DNA from: Pseudomonas proteolytica
GTDB taxonomy: Bacteria > Pseudomonadota > Gammaproteobacteria > Pseudomonadales > Pseudomonadaceae
DNA length: 64,000 nucleotides
Assembly: GCF_007858275.1 (NCBI RefSeq)
Contig: NZ_VFEV01000024.1
Location: 1-64,000 of the forward strand
Direction: 5' to 3'
The position numbers and the translations under genes were made by a program. The notes under the pieces are model-generated. The model was not told the DNA's origin, searched no databases, and worked only from the letters and a program-made list of their open reading frames with translations. Below, in pieces: positions 8,462-19,500 of this stretch. Each line of letters opens with the position of its first letter. The first letter of the stretch is position 1.

Positions 8462-10177
8462 ATGTACCAATTGTTCATCGAAGGCCTGCAACGCCTGGGC
8501 CGCGCATTGATGCTACCCATCGCCATCCTGCCGATTGCCGGCCTGCTGCTGCGCCTGGGTGATACCGACCTGCTGAACATCGCGGTGATGCACGACGCCG
8601 GGCAAGCGATCTTTGCCAACCTGGCCCTGATTTTCGCCATCGGTATCGCCGTCGGCTTTGCCCGGGACAACAACGGCACGGCCGGGCTGGCGGGCGCCAT
8701 CGGTTACCTGGTGATGATCTCGACCCTCAAGGTGCTGGACTCGACCATCAACATGGGCATGCTGGCCGGGATCGTCAGCGGCTTGATGGCCGGCGCCCTG
8801 TACAACCGCTTCAAGGACATCAAGCTGCCGGAGTACCTGGCCTTTTTCGGCGGGCGACGCTTCGTGCCGATTGTCACCGGGTTCTCGGCAGTGGGCCTGG
8901 GCGTGGTGTTCGGCCTGATCTGGCCACCGGTGCAGCACGCCATCAACGGCTTCGGCGTCTTGCTGATGGAAAGCGGCAGCCTGGGGGCGTTTGTGTTTGG
9001 CGTATTCAACCGCCTGCTGATCGTCACCGGCCTGCACCATATCCTCAACAATATGGCCTGGTTCGTGTTCGGCAGCTTCACCGACCCGGCCACCGGCGCG
9101 GTGGTGACGGGCGACCTGACCCGCTACTTTGCCGGCGACCCCAACGGCGGCCAGTTCATGACAGGCATGTTCCCGGTGATGCTGTTCGGCCTGCCGGCGG
9201 CGTGCCTGGCGATGTACCGCAATGCCCTGCCGGAGCGGCGCAAGATCATGGGCGGGATATTCCTGTCGATGGCCCTGACCTCGTTCCTCACCGGGGTGAC
9301 CGAGCCGATCGAGTTTGCGTTCATGTTCCTCGCGCCGTTCCTGTATCTGCTGCATGCGCTGCTGACAGGCCTGTCGATGGCCGTCACCAACCTGCTGGAC
9401 ATTCACCTGGGCTTCACCTTTTCCGGCGGTTTCATCGACATGGTCCTGGGCTGGGGCAAATCCACCAATGGCTGGCTGGTGGTGCCCGTGGGCCTGGCGT
9501 ATGCGCTGATCTACTACAGCGTGTTCAGCTACTGCATCCGCCGCTTCAACCTGAAAACGCCAGGGCGCGAAGACATCCAGGTGGCCCAGGCCGAGGTCAT
9601 GACGGATAACCAGCGGGCCCATGCGTACCTGCGCGCATTGGGCGGTGCCGCGAACCTGTTGAGCGTCGGCGCCTGCACCACGCGCTTGCGCCTGGACATG
9701 GTGGACCGCAACAAGGCGCTGGATGCCGAGTTGAAAGCCCTTGGCGCCATGGCCGTGGTCCGTCCCGGCAACGGCGGCAGCCTGCAGGTCGTCGTCGGAC
9801 CGCTGGCCGATAGCATTGCCGATGAAATCCGCCTGGCGATGCCCTCATCCAATCACGTGCCGGTAGCCGGCGCCGCCATGCCAGCGCCAGCGGCCAGCGC
9901 CGCTACAGTCGCCACGGCCCAGGCACAGCAATGGCTGGATGCATTGGGCGGGCAGGACAATGTGGTGCAACTGGACTGCATCGCCATGACCCGTATCCGC
10001 CTGCAACTGGCCGATGAAAAAGGCCTGTCGCAGGCGCAACTCAACAGCCTCGGCTGCCAGGGTGTCAGCCGGCTTGAAGACGGCGTGTGGCATTTGCTGG
10101 TCGGCGACCAGGCCCAGGGCTTGAGCGACGCCCTCAAGGCCCTGGCACAACGCAACCCGGTGCGCGCGGGCGCCTGA
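8462..10177 (+). CDS. nagE: N-acetylglucosamine PTS transporter EIICB with an extra EIIB-like tail
   Basis: The 571-residue inner-membrane protein imports GlcNAc with phosphorylation. A glucose-family EIIC domain of about ten hydrophobic segments (about 1-365) is followed by an EIIB domain with the phosphocysteine C405 in GACTTRLRL. A second EIIB-like domain (about 485-565) aligns around MTRIRL but has A508 where the cysteine should be, although C506 lies two residues before. GGAG at 8451-8454 sets the ATG at 8462. EIIA is supplied by the upstream fusion. The second EIIB copy is probably structural or regulatory. Confidence 0.93.
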   Translation: MYQLFIEGLQRLGRALMLPIAILPIAGLLLRLGDTDLLNIAVMHDAGQAIFANLALIFAIGIAVGFARDNNGTAGLAGAIGYLVMISTLKVLDSTINMGMLAGIVSGLMAGALYNRFKDIKLPEYLAFFGGRRFVPIVTGFSAVGLGVVFGLIWPPVQHAINGFGVLLMESGSLGAFVFGVFNRLLIVTGLHHILNNMAWFVFGSFTDPATGAVVTGDLTRYFAGDPNGGQFMTGMFPVMLFGLPAACLAMYRNALPERRKIMGGIFLSMALTSFLTGVTEPIEFAFMFLAPFLYLLHALLTGLSMAVTNLLDIHLGFTFSGGFIDMVLGWGKSTNGWLVVPVGLAYALIYYSVFSYCIRRFNLKTPGREDIQVAQAEVMTDNQRAHAYLRALGGAANLLSVGACTTRLRLDMVDRNKALDAELKALGAMAVVRPGNGGSLQVVVGPLADSIADEIRLAMPSSNHVPVAGAAMPAPAASAATVATAQAQQWLDALGGQDNVVQLDCIAMTRIRLQLADEKGLSQAQLNSLGCQGVSRLEDGVWHLLVGDQAQGLSDALKALAQRNPVRAGA

Positions 10178-10189
10178 CCTACCTATCTA

Positions 10190-10207
10190 CCGCCCCGCCC
10201 GGGGCGG
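10190..10207 (+). other. GC hairpin after nagE without a T-run
   Basis: CCGCCCC-GCCC-GGGGCGG forms a strong hairpin between nagE and the toxin-like gene. The downstream bases are CCCTGCCC, so it is not a classical terminator. It may slow or partly stop transcription, or act in RNA stability. Confidence 0.45.
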
Positions 10208-10254
10208 CCCTGCCCATGCTGACAGCTCTAACCCTCAGCATGGAGCCCGTGCCT

Positions 10255-13200
10255 GTGAGCACTTCCAATCCCCCCTTGAGCTTTGACGAGATCAAAGGCT
10301 CACTCAACCTGATCGGCCACTACCTGCTCGATGTCGATGGGCCGTTGCTGCCTGCGCAAACCCAGTCGGCAGACCTGGCTTATCTGGAACGCTTGAACAC
10401 CCTTCTCAAACAGTACCGGCAACAGTTCCTCGACAAGAGCCGTGCGCTGTACCAGGGATTGGCCGAACGTGATCTGCAAAGCGCTGAAGGCCAGACCCTG
10501 CTGGCCACCCTCAGAACCACGCTGAACACACAACTGCAGGACATGGACCGCCGCGAGCAGATCGACGGCAAGGCACGTAAATCCTTCATGACCTTTGAGG
10601 CCGGCTACACAGCCCTGACTCACGAAGCCGCACTCGCGGGCGCCGACCGCCTGCTGCACCCGCAGGAGTTGGCGATCCTGGACCGCATACCGCTTGGCGT
10701 CACACAACGCCCAGGCCTGTATGCACTGACCTTTGAATACCAGGAGCAAACCGTCGAACTGGCCGCAGCTTTTGTGCTGACCGAACATTCAAGCCCGCAG
10801 GTGAGCGAGCTTCAATCGAGCACACCGGTCGGCCGTGTGGCGCTGTTTACCCCCTCACGCGGGATCGAGTTTTTTGCCACCCTCATCGACCTCGACACCG
10901 CGCTGTTCCAGCGCCTGGACGCCGCCGCCGAGCGCACGCACTTCATGGGCCTGCTGCCCACCGACTACCACGCGTTGACGCCACACGCCGTCTGGCCGCT
11001 GGGGTTGAACCCGATCAGTGAGCGGCCGCTGTTCGAACACCTCGACAACCAACTGATCGCCAAGCGCAGCGATGACATCACCCGCGCCCTCAGCCTGGTG
11101 GACAACCCGCACAGCGACGCGCAAGCCCTGATCAACGCGCTGGAGCAGGCCATCGCTACTGCCGTTCCCGACGTCAGCGCGCGCCTGCAATGGCGTGCCC
11201 AACTGCTGCTCGACCGATGGCTGCGGTACAGCGCGCCGGACTGGTACCGCAGCGCCACCGACCCCCAACGTGCTCAACTCGCCGAACATCTGCACCATTA
11301 CAACCAGGCCCGGCAACACCTGGAGCAACTGTTCGGCGCCCTCGCCACGCCTTACGCGCTGGCGCGCCACCAATGGCTGGAGCGCCTGAGCGATGAGCTG
11401 GATATCCACGACCTCGAACCGCAACGCCTGCTGGTAACCACGCGGCGCTTGCTCAACCCGATCTGCGAATACAACCACGAGCGCGACCTGGTCGAGCTGG
11501 CCTTGCGCGGCCCACATCCCGACGATGAGCACACCGGCTCCGACTTCCTGAAAAAAACCAGCCTCAGCTACGACGGCGCGCCACTGCCCGCCGCCTACGC
11601 CGAGCTGACACCAGGTTGGCTCGCGGAGCAACTGGGTACGCTACAACCGCGTATCGACTTCAGTACCTTGCAAAAGCAACTCCACGCGAAGACCGAACTG
11701 TGCCAGGCCATCGAGGCCATGCTTGATCACAGAATCAGTACCCTGGCCTGCACCGCGCTGCTGCAGGGGCATCTCAGCGCTGACGATGTCGAGCTGATCC
11801 AGCGCGTGCGCCAAGGCAGCGACCCATTGCTGAGCGCCTCAACCCTGGCGTTGCACGAGGCTCAGTTGCAAGACCTGTGGGTGCTGCGCCGGCGCAACGC
11901 CAGCGGCGCCGTCGACCGCGTGTTGCTGTGTACGCCGCAAGCACCGCGCGCGCAGCAATTCCAGGCGTTCGACAGTGAAGTTGCCTGCCAGAATCACATC
12001 CTCGGCTGGACCCTGGACAATGGCGTCAAGTCACCGCCCGGCACCCTCACCGATTACCTGGTCACCCGCGTCGCCCTGCGCTTTCGCGCCAAGATGAAAC
12101 AGGTGCTCAGCGGCCTGAGCTACAAGTTTCACGCCCAGGAGCACCGCGAAATCAGCTTCGGCCCCACCGTCAGCCATGCCGATTGCCTCAAGGCAATGGC
12201 CACCCATGTGTTGGCCACGCGCCTGGATGACGATGAGTTCAGCACTCCCGCCTGGTTCCGCGCGGCGCCGCTGCCCACGCGGCGCACCCTGATGAAACTG
12301 GCGGACGACACCGAAGGCGGTCTGCGTGCCTACAACGATTACCCCTTGTCCGAGGCGCAGGTGCCGAGCTTCAGCACGTACCTGCATGAGCAGGCGCGCC
12401 AGCGCCTGGGCACGCTGCTTGGGCGCCCGCGCTCCGACGTCGACCCCGACAGCGTCTGGGCCTACGCACCCACGCTCGCCAAGGCTGCGCCAATCAGCTA
12501 CACCCAGCTGTACCGCGACGGCTACGCCGACGGCATCGGTTTTCTCGACGAAAAATTCTCCCGCTCGGCCCGCTTCAAAGGCCCCGACGGCGTGGACCTG
12601 AGCCCGCTGACTGCCGAGAAAGTCGCGCGCTCGGTCACCGGGGTCTGGGTCGGCGAGCGGTATATCAATGAGATCAAGACCCGCCTGCTGAACGTCGACA
12701 GCCCGGACTACGCGCTGCGGCGCAACGCCACCCTGGCCCTGACCCAAGGGCAACTGCGCAGCGCCGCCCTTGAATGCCGCCTGCAAGGGCATATCGCCGC
12801 GCTCGACGGCGCTTGGCTGGAGCGCAGCATTGCCAGCATGGACCAGACCTCGCCGGCGATCCGCCGTGATCACGCGATCCACCGCTTGAGCATCGACGGC
12901 GAATGGGTGATCGGCTGCTACCTCTTCACCCATGCCGACGCCCCGACGCTGCTCTACACCCCCAACGCCCCGGACGGCATCAGCGTGCGTGAGGCCCGGC
13001 AGTTCAACTACCTGTTGAAAAAACTCCCCGGCATGCTCGGTTACCTGGTGCAGCGCGTCGCGGTGCAGTCCCAGGGGCGGGTGCGCACTTTCCTTGAGGA
13101 CGCCCGGCGGCAGTTGCCACAAGGGCTGGATAAAACCAGTGTCAGCCCGCCGCGCCATGACCCGATCCGCGCACAGACCCAGATCCAGGACCTGCGACGC

Positions 13201-15933
13201 GAGGTGTATGACCTCAAGCTGCAACGCACGATGGATGACGTGAAAGCCACCACCGTCAACCGCACCCAGATGATCAGCGGCATCGCCTGGACGTGCGTGG
13301 AATGGGTCGCCGCCATCGCCACCGCACCCTTCCCGGTGCTGAGCCTGAGCATCGGCCTGGCGCTGGCGTTCAAGGACGGCATGCTCGCTCTGCACGCCTA
13401 CCATCAAGGCGACAACGCCCAGGCCCTGGAACACTTGATCGGTTACCTGCTCAACAGCGCCGGCGGCTTGTTCACCGATCTGCGCCCGGCCCTCGGCACC
13501 CTGCAACAGTTTGCCGTGCGCCAGGCCCCCCGGCGTATTGTGCAGAGCCCTGCGCTAAGACTGATCAGCCCACTGGAACCGCCGCCGCTCAAGCCTGCCG
13601 GGATGCAATCGGTGTTGTTCCAGGGCGAATTTCTCTGGGCGCACAAAACACCGGACCCGATCGGGCGCTATCTGCTCTATCGCCTCGACCCGGTCACCGG
13701 CAAGTTGGTGTCCACCACCCGCCTCGCTGCCCCGGATGACCTGGGCATTTGGCGACGCACTGGCGTGATCGGCGGCGCGCCGAAGTATGAAAAACTGCCA
13801 CAGACACCCGACGCACTGAAGCGTTATGAGATGCCGGCCAAGTACGCAGACAAGCTGGAGCACGTGCTCAACCCCAACCTCAAGGCGCAACTGCACCAAC
13901 AGGGCGACTGGGTGTACGAAAACCCCCACATCACCTTGGCCGCAGCGGCCCGGGACCTGCGACCGCTGCGTGAGGTGTACCAGCAACAGGTCAGCCAACT
14001 GACCCGCGATGCCGAGGACTTCTTCCGCCAGCAGCCGCCCGTGGCGCCCCGTGCGCAGGTGCCGGCCGTCGCGTTGGAGAACTCGCTGGCCGCACTCACC
14101 GACAACGCTGCGTTTACCCGCGCACCGAACCTGATCATCGGCGCCATCCCCGACAGCGGCGTCGGCCAACAGGTGCTGATCGACAACCTCGAGGCGCTGT
14201 TCGACAAAGGCTTCAAGCGCCTGTACATCGAATACCTGCCCGGTGATGTATTCCGCCCGAAACTGGACAAGCTCAACAGCGGCCAATCCTGGAAGCACAT
14301 CGAGCGGCATCTGATGCTTGTGGACAAGGACCTCGGGTTTGCCGACAACGCCGAATTTTCCTACCTGGCGCTGGTACGCAAGGCTTCAGCCAAAGGCATC
14401 AAGATCAAAGCGCTGGACGCCTCGACCTGCTACGACCTGGATGACGCCCTCCACCTCGGCGACACCCCGCCCACCACCACGCGCGGCACCGCCTTGCGCA
14501 ACTTCTACTCGCACAAAGTCCTGCTGGCCGACAGCGAAGCCGTGCCCGATGAACGCTGGATCGCCCTGATGGACCCGGCACGCATGACCACAACCGATCA
14601 GGCGCCGGGCCTGGCCGACCTGCACAAAGCAATTGCCGTACGCGTGGAGGATGTCGGCGCTGATCAGGCCGTGGGTTTGCGCATTGATGCGGGCGACACC
14701 ACAGCCGATTACACCCTGGCCGTGCGTGCGCCTGAACGCCCCGTAATATCGCCAGGCCCGTCGATGGCTGAGGCAACGGTCACGCATTTCAGCGACTACG
14801 ATCTGGCTGCCGACCTGCGCGAAAGCATCCTGGCCCAGTCCAACCAGTATCGCGGGCTGGACACCCGTTACCTGCCGGGGCCCGCGCATCGCAAGGCGTT
14901 TTCGGCCTTCAAAAGCACACGAGACCGTCTGACCCTGGATGCCCAGCAGTATTTCAGCCAGCACACCCTGCCGGCCCGCCCGGAATTGTCGCGGCTCAAC
15001 GGCCAAACGCTGCCGGAGCCGTTTTTGCGTGCGGTGAGTGAAAGCCAACTGGCGGGGCTGGTCATCGGCGAGGCGCACAGCGCGCAGGCGAGCAAAGCGT
15101 TCCTGATCAAACACATGAAGCAACTCAAGGCGCTGAAGTTCGACACGCTGTACGTCGAACATTTACTCACCGACTTGCACCAAGCGGAGTTGGATGCCTT
15201 GCGCCAGTCAAAACGCCTGTCGCCCGCGCTCAAGGACTACCTCAAACGCCAGAACGCCGGGCATATGCCGCTCTACAGCGGCGCCAACAGCTATTTAGAA
15301 GTGATCCAGCAAGCCAACAAACACGGGCTGCGCGTGCGAGCGCTCGATTGCACCGCCAGTTATTACGTCAAGGGCGCCAACCCCGAAGCGCGCAACCAGA
15401 TGTTCAGCTACTTCGCCTCCCGGGTGATCGACGCCGACCAGGCGGCACACGGCGCGCACAAATGGGTGGCGTTCATCGGCAGCGCCCACACCAACACCCA
15501 CCTGCAAGTGCCTGGCCTGGCCGAGCTGCAAGGCGCCGCCAGCCTGCACATCCGCGACGCAGCGCCCAGCCGCTCACTCCCCATCCAGCCCGGCCGCTGG
15601 GAGACGAACCTGGAAACCCGCTGGACCGCCCTGCGCAGCGACTTCACCTTGCAGGTCGGCATCGCCGACATCCGCGAACCGACGGCCTTCGTACCGCTGG
15701 ACCGCACGCGGCTGAAAGTGTCCGGGCACTTTCTGGTCGAACGCCCGTCCACGGCAGAAACCAACCTGCTGCATAAATCCAGAACCGGGGAAATCGTCTC
15801 GACCCCGATCCAGGTGGACGATCAGGGCATGTTCTTCATCGATCGCTGGGGCATGACCGAGCAGCGCTTTGTCTACCAGACCACCTTGATCGACGCCATT
15901 CGTGCCGAGGTAAAACTCACGCCCGCGCCATAA
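10255..15933 (+). CDS. giant DUF6543/dermonecrotic-toxin-like protein with two ChaN/Tiki-like modules (toxin A)
   Basis: This is a ~1,892-residue protein. The N-terminal half (about 1-960) resembles the DUF6543 'dermonecrotic toxin domain' proteins of pseudomonads. A hydrophobic hairpin follows at about 1006-1050. Two copies of a ~230-residue alpha/beta module come next, at about 1240-1475 and 1545-1775, and a short C-terminal domain ends it. The second module keeps GEAHS (E1606, H1608), YVEH (E1635, H1636) and GSAHTNTH (H1745, H1749). The first reads GAIPDS, YIEY and DPARMTTT and so has lost most of these polar residues. The pattern resembles ChaN/Tiki/EreA-like proteins. No signal peptide is seen. 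GTG 10255 is chosen for GGAG at 10242-10245; ATG 10216 and ATG 10240 are alternatives. Export route and target are unknown. Confidence 0.8.
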   Translation: MSTSNPPLSFDEIKGSLNLIGHYLLDVDGPLLPAQTQSADLAYLERLNTLLKQYRQQFLDKSRALYQGLAERDLQSAEGQTLLATLRTTLNTQLQDMDRREQIDGKARKSFMTFEAGYTALTHEAALAGADRLLHPQELAILDRIPLGVTQRPGLYALTFEYQEQTVELAAAFVLTEHSSPQVSELQSSTPVGRVALFTPSRGIEFFATLIDLDTALFQRLDAAAERTHFMGLLPTDYHALTPHAVWPLGLNPISERPLFEHLDNQLIAKRSDDITRALSLVDNPHSDAQALINALEQAIATAVPDVSARLQWRAQLLLDRWLRYSAPDWYRSATDPQRAQLAEHLHHYNQARQHLEQLFGALATPYALARHQWLERLSDELDIHDLEPQRLLVTTRRLLNPICEYNHERDLVELALRGPHPDDEHTGSDFLKKTSLSYDGAPLPAAYAELTPGWLAEQLGTLQPRIDFSTLQKQLHAKTELCQAIEAMLDHRISTLACTALLQGHLSADDVELIQRVRQGSDPLLSASTLALHEAQLQDLWVLRRRNASGAVDRVLLCTPQAPRAQQFQAFDSEVACQNHILGWTLDNGVKSPPGTLTDYLVTRVALRFRAKMKQVLSGLSYKFHAQEHREISFGPTVSHADCLKAMATHVLATRLDDDEFSTPAWFRAAPLPTRRTLMKLADDTEGGLRAYNDYPLSEAQVPSFSTYLHEQARQRLGTLLGRPRSDVDPDSVWAYAPTLAKAAPISYTQLYRDGYADGIGFLDEKFSRSARFKGPDGVDLSPLTAEKVARSVTGVWVGERYINEIKTRLLNVDSPDYALRRNATLALTQGQLRSAALECRLQGHIAALDGAWLERSIASMDQTSPAIRRDHAIHRLSIDGEWVIGCYLFTHADAPTLLYTPNAPDGISVREARQFNYLLKKLPGMLGYLVQRVAVQSQGRVRTFLEDARRQLPQGLDKTSVSPPRHDPIRAQTQIQDLRREVYDLKLQRTMDDVKATTVNRTQMISGIAWTCVEWVAAIATAPFPVLSLSIGLALAFKDGMLALHAYHQGDNAQALEHLIGYLLNSAGGLFTDLRPALGTLQQFAVRQAPRRIVQSPALRLISPLEPPPLKPAGMQSVLFQGEFLWAHKTPDPIGRYLLYRLDPVTGKLVSTTRLAAPDDLGIWRRTGVIGGAPKYEKLPQTPDALKRYEMPAKYADKLEHVLNPNLKAQLHQQGDWVYENPHITLAAAARDLRPLREVYQQQVSQLTRDAEDFFRQQPPVAPRAQVPAVALENSLAALTDNAAFTRAPNLIIGAIPDSGVGQQVLIDNLEALFDKGFKRLYIEYLPGDVFRPKLDKLNSGQSWKHIERHLMLVDKDLGFADNAEFSYLALVRKASAKGIKIKALDASTCYDLDDALHLGDTPPTTTRGTALRNFYSHKVLLADSEAVPDERWIALMDPARMTTTDQAPGLADLHKAIAVRVEDVGADQAVGLRIDAGDTTADYTLAVRAPERPVISPGPSMAEATVTHFSDYDLAADLRESILAQSNQYRGLDTRYLPGPAHRKAFSAFKSTRDRLTLDAQQYFSQHTLPARPELSRLNGQTLPEPFLRAVSESQLAGLVIGEAHSAQASKAFLIKHMKQLKALKFDTLYVEHLLTDLHQAELDALRQSKRLSPALKDYLKRQNAGHMPLYSGANSYLEVIQQANKHGLRVRALDCTASYYVKGANPEARNQMFSYFASRVIDADQAAHGAHKWVAFIGSAHTNTHLQVPGLAELQGAASLHIRDAAPSRSLPIQPGRWETNLETRWTALRSDFTLQVGIADIREPTAFVPLDRTRLKVSGHFLVERPSTAETNLLHKSRTGEIVSTPIQVDDQGMFFIDRWGMTEQRFVYQTTLIDAIRAEVKLTPAP

Positions 15934-15946
15934 GCCGGGCAAAAAT

Positions 15947-15977
15947 CCGCCTTCCCGGTAGGGAGGGCGGGTTGTTT
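15947..15977 (+). terminator. Rho-independent terminator after toxin A
   Basis: CCGCCTTCCC (15947-15956) pairs with GGGAGGGCGG (15961-15970) through a GGTA loop, with one wobble pair. GTTGTTT follows. Confidence 0.8.
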
Positions 15978-16038
15978 GGACGGGCGCTATCGCAGCATAG
16001 CTATCCACACAACTTCCAATAACTAACAACCTTCCCCG

Positions 16039-16167
16039 TGGCGAGCGGGCTTGCCCGCGCTGGGCTGCGAAGCAGCCCCAGTAAGCCGAATGCGGTATAT
16101 CAGACACTCCGTAGCGGCTGGTTTTGGGGCTGCTTCGCAGCCCAACGCGGGGCAAGCCCGCTCGCCA
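16039..16167. repeat. REPIN: paired inverted REP sequences
   Basis: The outer arms (16039-16059 and 16146-16167) and the inner arms around CTGGGCTGCGAAGCAGCCC and GGGGCTGCTTCGCAGCCC form a long inverted repeat with a short unpaired centre. It belongs to the same family as the element at the start of the window. The 341-base gap between toxin A and the YqfO gene holds only this element and two terminators. Confidence 0.85.
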
Positions 16168-16216
16168 CAACGGCCCTATCTGCTTATTGTGTAGGTATCG
16201 ATGGCTATCACAGGCA

Positions 16217-16253
16217 ACAAAAAACCCGCTGACCAAACTGGCCCAGCGGGTTT
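16217..16253 (-). terminator. Rho-independent terminator of the purL/YqfO unit
   Basis: Read on the minus strand, AACCCGCTG (16244-16252) pairs with CAGCGGGTT (16223-16231), followed by a T-run. It lies 22 bases after the stop of the YqfO-domain gene. Confidence 0.88.
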
Positions 16254-16274
16254 CTTGTTTATGCAGCCTGCGAA

Positions 16275-16586
16275 TCAGAAATCCGCCAACTGCCACACCT
16301 CATACGCCGGTGTCTCGTAGGGGTGGCTGAGCTTCAACGCAGCCACAACCGCCACGATCAGCTCATCAGCCACCACCAGCTCAACCTTCCACTCCTCAAC
16401 CACTTCAACCTGGCCGACCTGCCCGATAAACGGCTGGCTGCCATCCAACGCGCGGAATTGGCCCTGGCCCAGCACTTGCCAGGCGCAGCTGTCGTAGTTG
16501 CCGATGCGCCCGCCACCTGCGGCGAAGAGGGCGGTTTTCACCGCCTCCACATGGCTGTCGGGCACAAAGAAGCTGAGCTTGTACAT
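16275..16586 (-). CDS. standalone NIF3/YqfO-domain protein
   Basis: The 103-residue protein (MYKLSFFVPDSHVEAVK..., ending HPYETPAYEVWQLADF) corresponds to the small CutA/PII-like domain inserted in larger NIF3/YqfO proteins, here alone. HPYETPAYEV is the family hallmark. Function is unknown; metal or nucleotide binding is suspected for relatives. The gene starts 4 bases after the purL stop and ends at a strong terminator, so it is co-transcribed with purL. Confidence 0.85.
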   Translation of the reverse strand: MYKLSFFVPDSHVEAVKTALFAAGGGRIGNYDSCAWQVLGQGQFRALDGSQPFIGQVGQVEVVEEWKVELVVADELIVAVVAALKLSHPYETPAYEVWQLADF

Positions 16587-16590
16587 GGCC

Positions 16591-19500
16591 TTAGTTCACC
16601 CACACACGAGCGTTACGGAACATGCGCATCCACGCACCGTCTTCGTTCCACTCTTCAGGGCGCCACGAGTTCTGCACGGCGCGGAACACACGCTCCGGGT
16701 GCGGCATCATGATGGTGACGCGACCGTCGCGGCTGGTAAGGCCGGTGATCCCGCGCGGCGAGCCGTTCGGGTTGGCCGGGTAGCTTTCAGTGACCTTGCC
16801 GTGGTTGTCGACAAAACGCAGGGCCACGGTGCCGGACAGATCGGCTTCCAACAGGGCTTCTTCGCTTTCGAACTCGGCATGGCCTTCACCGTGGGCGATG
16901 GCGATCGGCATGCGCGAACCGGCCATGCCCTGCAGGAAGATCGAGTTGGACTCCTGCACCTGCACCATGGCCACGCGGGCTTCGAACTGCTCGGAACGGT
17001 TGCGCACAAAGTGCGGCCAGAACTCGCTGCCCGGGATCAGCTCGCTGAGGTTGGACATCATCTGGCAACCGTTGCACACACCCAGGGTGAAGCTGTCGTT
17101 ACGCTCGAAGAACCCCTGGAACGCATCGCGGGCACGGCTGTTGAACAAGGCCGACTTGGCCCAGCCTTCACCGGCACCCAGCACGTCGCCGTAGGAGAAA
17201 CCACCGCAGGCCACCAGGCCTTTGAACTCGTCGAGGTCAACACGGCCGGCGAGGATGTCGCTCATGTGCACATCGATCGCGTTGAAGCCCGCACGGTCGA
17301 ACGCCGCCGCCATCTCCACCTGGCCGTTGACGCCCTGCTCACGCAGTACGGCAACTTGAGGACGGATGCCTTTCTTGATGTAAGGCGCGGCGATGTCCTG
17401 GTTGACGTCGAAGCTGAGCTTGGCGCTCAGGCCCGGGTTGTCTTCTTCCAGGATCACCTCGAACTCTTGCTCGGCGCAGTCGACGTTGTCGCGCAGGCGC
17501 TGGATCTGGTAGCTGGTCTCGGCCCACTGGCGTTGCAGCAAGCGGCGCTGGCCGGCAAACACGGTATCGCCGTTGAACGAGATATTGATTTCGCCGTTGT
17601 TGATTGGCTGGCCAATCACCGCCACGCAATCATCCAGGCCAGCGGCGCTGAATTGTGCGAGTACATCCGGGGTGGCGTCCTGGCGCACCTGGATCACCGC
17701 GCCCAACTCTTCGTTGAACAGGATGCCGTTGATCTCGGCTGCATCCTCGGCAACGCTGTCGAGCACGATGTTCAGGCCGCAGTGACCGGCGAAGGCCATC
17801 TCTACAACGCTGGTCAGCAAACCACCGTCGGAACGGTCGTGGTAAGCCAGCAGGTGGCCGTCGGCATTCAGGCCCTGGATCACGGCGAAGAAGGCTTTGA
17901 GGTCTTCCGCATCATCCACGTCCGGCGCGTGTTTGCCGAGTTTGCCGTGGGTCTGCGCCAGGATCGAGGCGCCCATGCGGTTCTGGCCACGGCCCAGGTC
18001 GATCAGGATCAGATCGGTGGTGCCCTTGTCCATGCGCAGTTGCGGGGTCAGGGTCTGGCGGATATCGGTGACCGGGGCGAAGCCGGTAACGATCAACGAC
18101 AGCGGCGAAGTGACGCTCTTGTCGCTGCCATCTTCGTTCCAGCGGGTGGCCATGGACATGGAGTCCTTGCCCACCGGGATGGTGATGCCCAACTCGGGGC
18201 ACAGCTCCATGCCGACCGCTTTTACGGTGTCGTACAGGCGCGCATCTTCGCCCGGATGACCGGCGGCCGACATCCAGTTGGCCGAGAGTTTGATGTCGGA
18301 CAGCTTGCCAATACGGGAAGCCGCGATGTTGGTGAGGGTTTCACCAATGGCCATGCGGCCCGACGCCGGGGCGTCCAGCAGGGCCAGCGGCGTGCGCTCG
18401 CCCATGGCCATGGCTTCACCGGTATACACGTCGAAGCTGGTGGCAGTGACGGCAACGTCAGCCACTGGAACCTGCCATGGGCCGACCATTTGGTCACGGG
18501 CAACCAGGCCGGTGATGGTGCGGTCGCCGATGGTGATCAGGAAGCTTTTGCTCGCCACGGCCGGGTGGTGCAGCACGCGTTCGATGCTGTCGGCCAGTTC
18601 CAGTGTGCTTGGGTCGAAATCATCGCCCAACTCGGCTTCACGTACCGCCGAGCGGTGCATGCGTGGGGCTTTGCCCAGCAGCACTTCGAGGGGCATGTCT
18701 ACCGGGCTGTTGCCGAAGTGGCTGTCGGTGACCGTCAGTTGCGGCTCGGCAGTGGCTTCGCCGACCACCGCAAACGGGCAGCGCTCGCGCTCGCAGATGG
18801 CCTGGAAGCGTTCGAAGTCCGCCGGGCCAACGGCCAGGACGTAACGTTCCTGGGATTCGTTGCTCCAGATTTCGTGCGGGGCCATGCCCGGCTCGTCATT
18901 TGGAATGTTGCGCAGTTCGAAACGGCCACCACGGTCGCCATCGTTGACCAGCTCAGGGAAGGCGTTGGACAAACCACCGGCGCCGACGTCGTGGATAAAG
19001 CTGATGGGGTTCTTGTCACCCAACTGCCAGCAACGATCGATGACTTCCTGGCAGCGACGCTCCATCTCGGGGTTTTCGCGCTGTACGGAAGCAAAATCCA
19101 GGTCTGCCGAGCTGGTGCCGGTGGCCATCGAGGAAGCGGCACCGCCGCCCAGGCCGATCAGCATCGCCGGGCCGCCAAGCACGATCAGCTTGGAGCCGAC
19201 CAGGATCTCGCCCTTCTGCACGTGGTCTTCACGGATGTTGCCCATGCCGCCGGCCAACATGATCGGCTTGTGGTAACCGCGCACTTCATCGCCACGGGGG
19301 GTGGTGATGGATTGTTCGAAGGTACGGAAGTAACCGGTCAGCGCCGGGCGCCCGAATTCGTTGTTGAACGCGGCGCCGCCCAGCGGGCCTTCAATCATGA
19401 TGTCCAGCGCAGTAACGATGCGCTCAGGCTTGCCGTACGGCACTTCCCATGGCTGTTCGAAGCCTGGGATCTGCAGGTTGGACACGGTAAAACCGGTCAG

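Noticed and set aside
15934..16274. Search for a small gene or RNA between toxin A and the YqfO gene
   Set aside because: Short frames here are made of REPIN sequence. Only two terminators and the REPIN can be supported.
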